Part shown: one piece after another, positions 62,048 to 64,000 of the stretch
Numbering within the stretch: the stretch's first letter is position 1
Layout: every line of letters begins with the position of its first letter
Source: an uncultured Saccharospirillaceae bacterium
GTDB taxonomy: Bacteria; Pseudomonadota; Gammaproteobacteria; Pseudomonadales; Oceanobacteraceae
Assembly: GCA_947503895.1 (NCBI GenBank)
Contig: CANNFT010000004.1
Coordinates: 425,329-489,328 of the forward strand
Reading direction: 5' to 3'
Length of the DNA: 64,000 nucleotides
Made by a program: the position numbers and the translations under genes
The notes under the pieces: generated by a model
Database searches by the model: none
Told to the model about the DNA's origin: nothing
Seen by the model: only the letters and a program-made list of their open reading frames with translations

Positions 62048-63421
62048 TTACTCGACTGAGGGTTCCATGAGTGGGTTTGGCAGTACGGTGCTGGTGGCGG
62101 CAATAATGGGAAGGCGAATGGTAAATGTGGTGCCGATGTTCGGTGTTGAGTCGACCAATAGCTGCCCACTGTGCTGCTCTTCAATAATGAGGTGTGAAAT
62201 ATATAGGCCGAGGCCTGTGCCAGACTTTTTAGTGGTATAGAAGGGTCTAAACAATTGTTGACGTTGTTCACTCGTCATGCCTTGCCCCTGATCGGTAACC
62301 ACCACTTCAACATAATCTGCATGGCACCGCCCCTGAATGAGAATCTCAGCAGTATCACGTTCACTCTGTTCTGCTGGGGGGAAGGCTTCAATGCTATTTC
62401 GAATAATATTTACAAATACCTGTTGAATTTCTGATGGCGCACATTGTACGTGCGGCAAATTTTCATCTAGTTGTAATTTTATTTGCACATCTCGGAATGA
62501 CAATTCACGGTTGTTCACGCTGAGTTTTGCAACCTCAACACTTTTTGAAATCAGCGCGGCGATGTTTGTTAATTCAAAGTGTGACGTAGCAGGTCGAGCA
62601 TAGGTCAGCATATTTTCAACAATATTAGCAGCCTGAGCAGTGGACTCTCGAATCTTATTAAGTGAGTCTGAAATGCCAATGCCCTTTAAGAAGATTTCGA
62701 TTTCTTGCGCAATCACATTGGGCGCCTGTGCGTCGCCTAGCCGGCCAAGTGCTCGATCGAGCTTTCGCTGTGTCAGTTGGGCATACTGACTAATGGCGGC
62801 AAGTGGTCCATTTATTTCGTGTGGCAAACCCGCTGCCAATGCTGACAAAGATGAAAGTTTCTCGCTTTGAATTAGCTGACTTTCTAAATTCACTCGCTTA
62901 GTAATATCGTCAATGCGAATAACAGCCCCATTGTGTGCGTCATTTAATGGAAATACGACGATGTTTTTATAGCGCTCGGTTTCATTTTGATCGTCACGAA
63001 GTCTTTCCACTGTCAGAACCGTATTCGAGGAAATACTCTGGGCTAACAGGGCTGGCTTAATGCCAATGCTTGGTACGATATCAAATAAATATTTACCTAA
63101 TGCCGATGCTGCGAGTATGCCTGTGGTTTGGGCCGCTTGTTCGTTCCAATGGGTCACTCTGCTTTGGGTATCAACACCGATTAAAGCCGATGGCATTGCG
63201 TTAATGATTCGATTGAGAAAATATTGATTGTCTGCTTCAAGCGCTAGCTGTATTTCATGTTGTGCGATGGTTTCTTGCAAATAAAGCAATTGAGATTGGT
63301 GTGAAGAGATCAGCGCCAAATTATTTTGTTTGTAGTGATGCAGCTGTGTGCATAGATAGACGATAACGGATACTGCGACGACTAAGACAATCAAGCCAAT
63401 ACTAAAGAGTGGAGGTTCCAT
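62048..63421 (-). CDS. PAS-domain sensor histidine kinase (NtrB/AtoS-like)
   Basis: A 457-residue protein from ATG 63421. A membrane helix (7-25) is followed by a coiled stretch, a PAS domain (about 65-180: INAMPSALIGVDTQSRVTHWNEQAAQTTGI), and the H-box LAAGLPHEINGPLAAISQYAQL. The ATPase has IIRNSIEAFPPAE, VTDQGQGM and TTKKSGTGLGLYISHLI. The H-box reads PHEINGPL rather than the common AHEINNPL. Kinases of this type usually drive sigma-54 regulators; none is next to it. It phosphorylates an unknown partner. Confidence 0.88.
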   Translation of the reverse strand: MEPPLFSIGLIVLVVAVSVIVYLCTQLHHYKQNNLALISSHQSQLLYLQETIAQHEIQLALEADNQYFLNRIINAMPSALIGVDTQSRVTHWNEQAAQTTGILAASALGKYLFDIVPSIGIKPALLAQSISSNTVLTVERLRDDQNETERYKNIVVFPLNDAHNGAVIRIDDITKRVNLESQLIQSEKLSSLSALAAGLPHEINGPLAAISQYAQLTQRKLDRALGRLGDAQAPNVIAQEIEIFLKGIGISDSLNKIRESTAQAANIVENMLTYARPATSHFELTNIAALISKSVEVAKLSVNNRELSFRDVQIKLQLDENLPHVQCAPSEIQQVFVNIIRNSIEAFPPAEQSERDTAEILIQGRCHADYVEVVVTDQGQGMTSEQRQQLFRPFYTTKKSGTGLGLYISHLIIEEQHSGQLLVDSTPNIGTTFTIRLPIIAATSTVLPNPLMEPSVE

Positions 63422-63742
63422 TCCTACAACCTTTCAATGCTGTGACTCACATTATGGCCTTGCCATGTATGAGGCGGTCAATTTCTGAGGGGCGCTACTT
63501 TGTCATAGGCTTTGTGAAGCGTCTACAGGCGAAATCCGCTATTTGTGCTCTTAAAGGTAACCGTTATAAGGGACGGCGAAAGGTCATACTAAATCGAATC
63601 ACAGTAGACAGTTGATCGACAACTTTTGGTTGTAGTTGATACAAGCCACGACAAGTCTGCTTTCCGCCTTCGTATGCCTACGGTCACGATGAAGAAGCGG
63701 CGCTAAGTACTTGGGGTATATGAAAAAATTTGAAAAAGGGCG
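63422..63742. other. Gap upstream of the tRNA genes
   Basis: No gene supported; a short plus-strand frame overlaps the kinase start. The right part is the tRNA promoter region. Confidence 0.4.
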
Positions 63743-63770
63743 TTGACACTGAAATATATTTCTATAGAAT
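63743..63770 (+). promoter_or_regulatory. Sigma-70 promoter of the tRNA operon
   Basis: TTGACA at 63743-63748 and TAGAAT at 63765-63770, with a 16-base spacer. A GCGC discriminator follows, as in stringently controlled stable RNA promoters. Transcription should begin a few bases later, just before tRNA-Val. Confidence 0.8.
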
Positions 63771-63788
63771 GCGCATCTCGCTTGGCAA

Positions 63789-63864
63789 GGGTGATTAGCT
63801 CAGCTGGGAGAGCACCTCCCTTACAAGGAGGGGGTCGGCAGTTCGATCCTGTCATCACCCACCA
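63789..63864 (+). tRNA. tRNA-Val (anticodon UAC)
   Basis: 76 bases with the full cloverleaf: acceptor GGGTGAT pairs with ATCACCC, D-arm AGCTCAGCTGGGAGAGC, anticodon loop CTTACAA (TAC), T-arm with GTTCGATC, and encoded CCA. Confidence 0.97.
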
Positions 63865-63924
63865 ATTTCACACTGAATAGAGTGTGTTGGTAAAGCTAAG
63901 CGAGTAGTGTTGAAAGACACGGTT

Positions 63925-64000
63925 GGACTGGTAGTTCAGTTGGTTAGAATACCGGCCTGTCACGCCGGGGGTCGCGGGTTCGAGTCCCGTCCAGTCCGCC
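63925..64000 (+). tRNA. tRNA-Asp (anticodon GUC), last base outside the window
   Basis: Acceptor GGACTGG pairs with CCAGTCC, D-arm AGTTCAGTTGGTTAGAAT, anticodon loop CTGTCAC (GTC), T-arm GGGTTCGAGTCCC. It ends GCC, so the final A of CCA is just beyond the window. It follows tRNA-Val by 60 bases and is probably co-transcribed. Confidence 0.95.

Noticed and set aside
63789..64000. tRNA genes as the attachment site of the accessory region
   Set aside because: They are over 45 kb from the accessory DNA, with ordinary chromosomal genes between and no repeated tRNA end seen near 1-17 kb.

Overview
The window looks like chromosomal DNA of a marine-type gammaproteobacterium (Oceanospirillales or a near relative; genus not assignable from sequence alone). 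Reasons: a sodium-pumping oxaloacetate decarboxylase operon (oadGAB), the lapA-lapB-pyrF order, a BaeSR-type two-component pair, MlaA, LysE and PilZ proteins, and many outer-membrane or periplasmic proteins. No plasmid or complete phage backbone is visible.

Region 1 (1-16.2 kb) is accessory. It opens inside a long repeat-containing fibre-like gene. Next come a DUF4157 protein (the signature domain of extracellular contractile injection system, eCIS, loci), three small proteins with a shared or related N-terminal leader and unrelated C-terminal ends (probable injected cargo or toxins), and two decayed IS30-family transposases between them. An unrecognised 401-residue protein, a 1-kb patch of palindromic repeats, a holin-endolysin lysis pair, a second FtsZ, two AraC-type regulators (one joined to a degenerate histidine-kinase ATPase-like domain) and a minus-strand pair that includes a phage Q-like antiterminator follow. 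Read together, this is the fibre, cargo, lysis and control end of a phage-tail-like particle locus whose structural genes would lie to the left of the window. That reading is inference.

Region 2 (16.2-41 kb) is mostly ordinary chromosome: a lipoprotein with a nucleoside deoxyribosyltransferase-like fold, DusC, OadGAB, a secreted M11-like metalloprotease, LysE and DUF4336 proteins, an SSB-like DUF3127 protein, a bufferin (copper-binding RiPP) operon bufA-bufB-bufC, a porin, MlaA, PilZ, a response-regulator phosphatase with its STAS partner, GpsA, SixA, a TraB/GumN protein and two alpha/beta hydrolases.

Region 3 (41-48 kb) is a compact extracytoplasmic redox cluster: a di-haem-motif lipoprotein, a Tat-exported DUF1501 protein, a TlpA-like thioredoxin, a DUF4266 lipoprotein ending in GGGCGCN, a DUF3570 barrel protein with two SGAS motifs, and ApbE flavin transferase. 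I propose that ApbE flavinylates a partner here.

Region 4 (48-64 kb) holds RNA-modification genes (RluA-type, DTW), a divergent tyrosinase-like di-copper protein, a Spy/CpxP-like chaperone beside BaeR-BaeS, an Atm1-type ABC exporter, Xni, a coiled-coil protein, LapA, LapB, PyrF, a ComEA-like protein, a PAS sensor kinase, and tRNA-Val and tRNA-Asp at the right edge.
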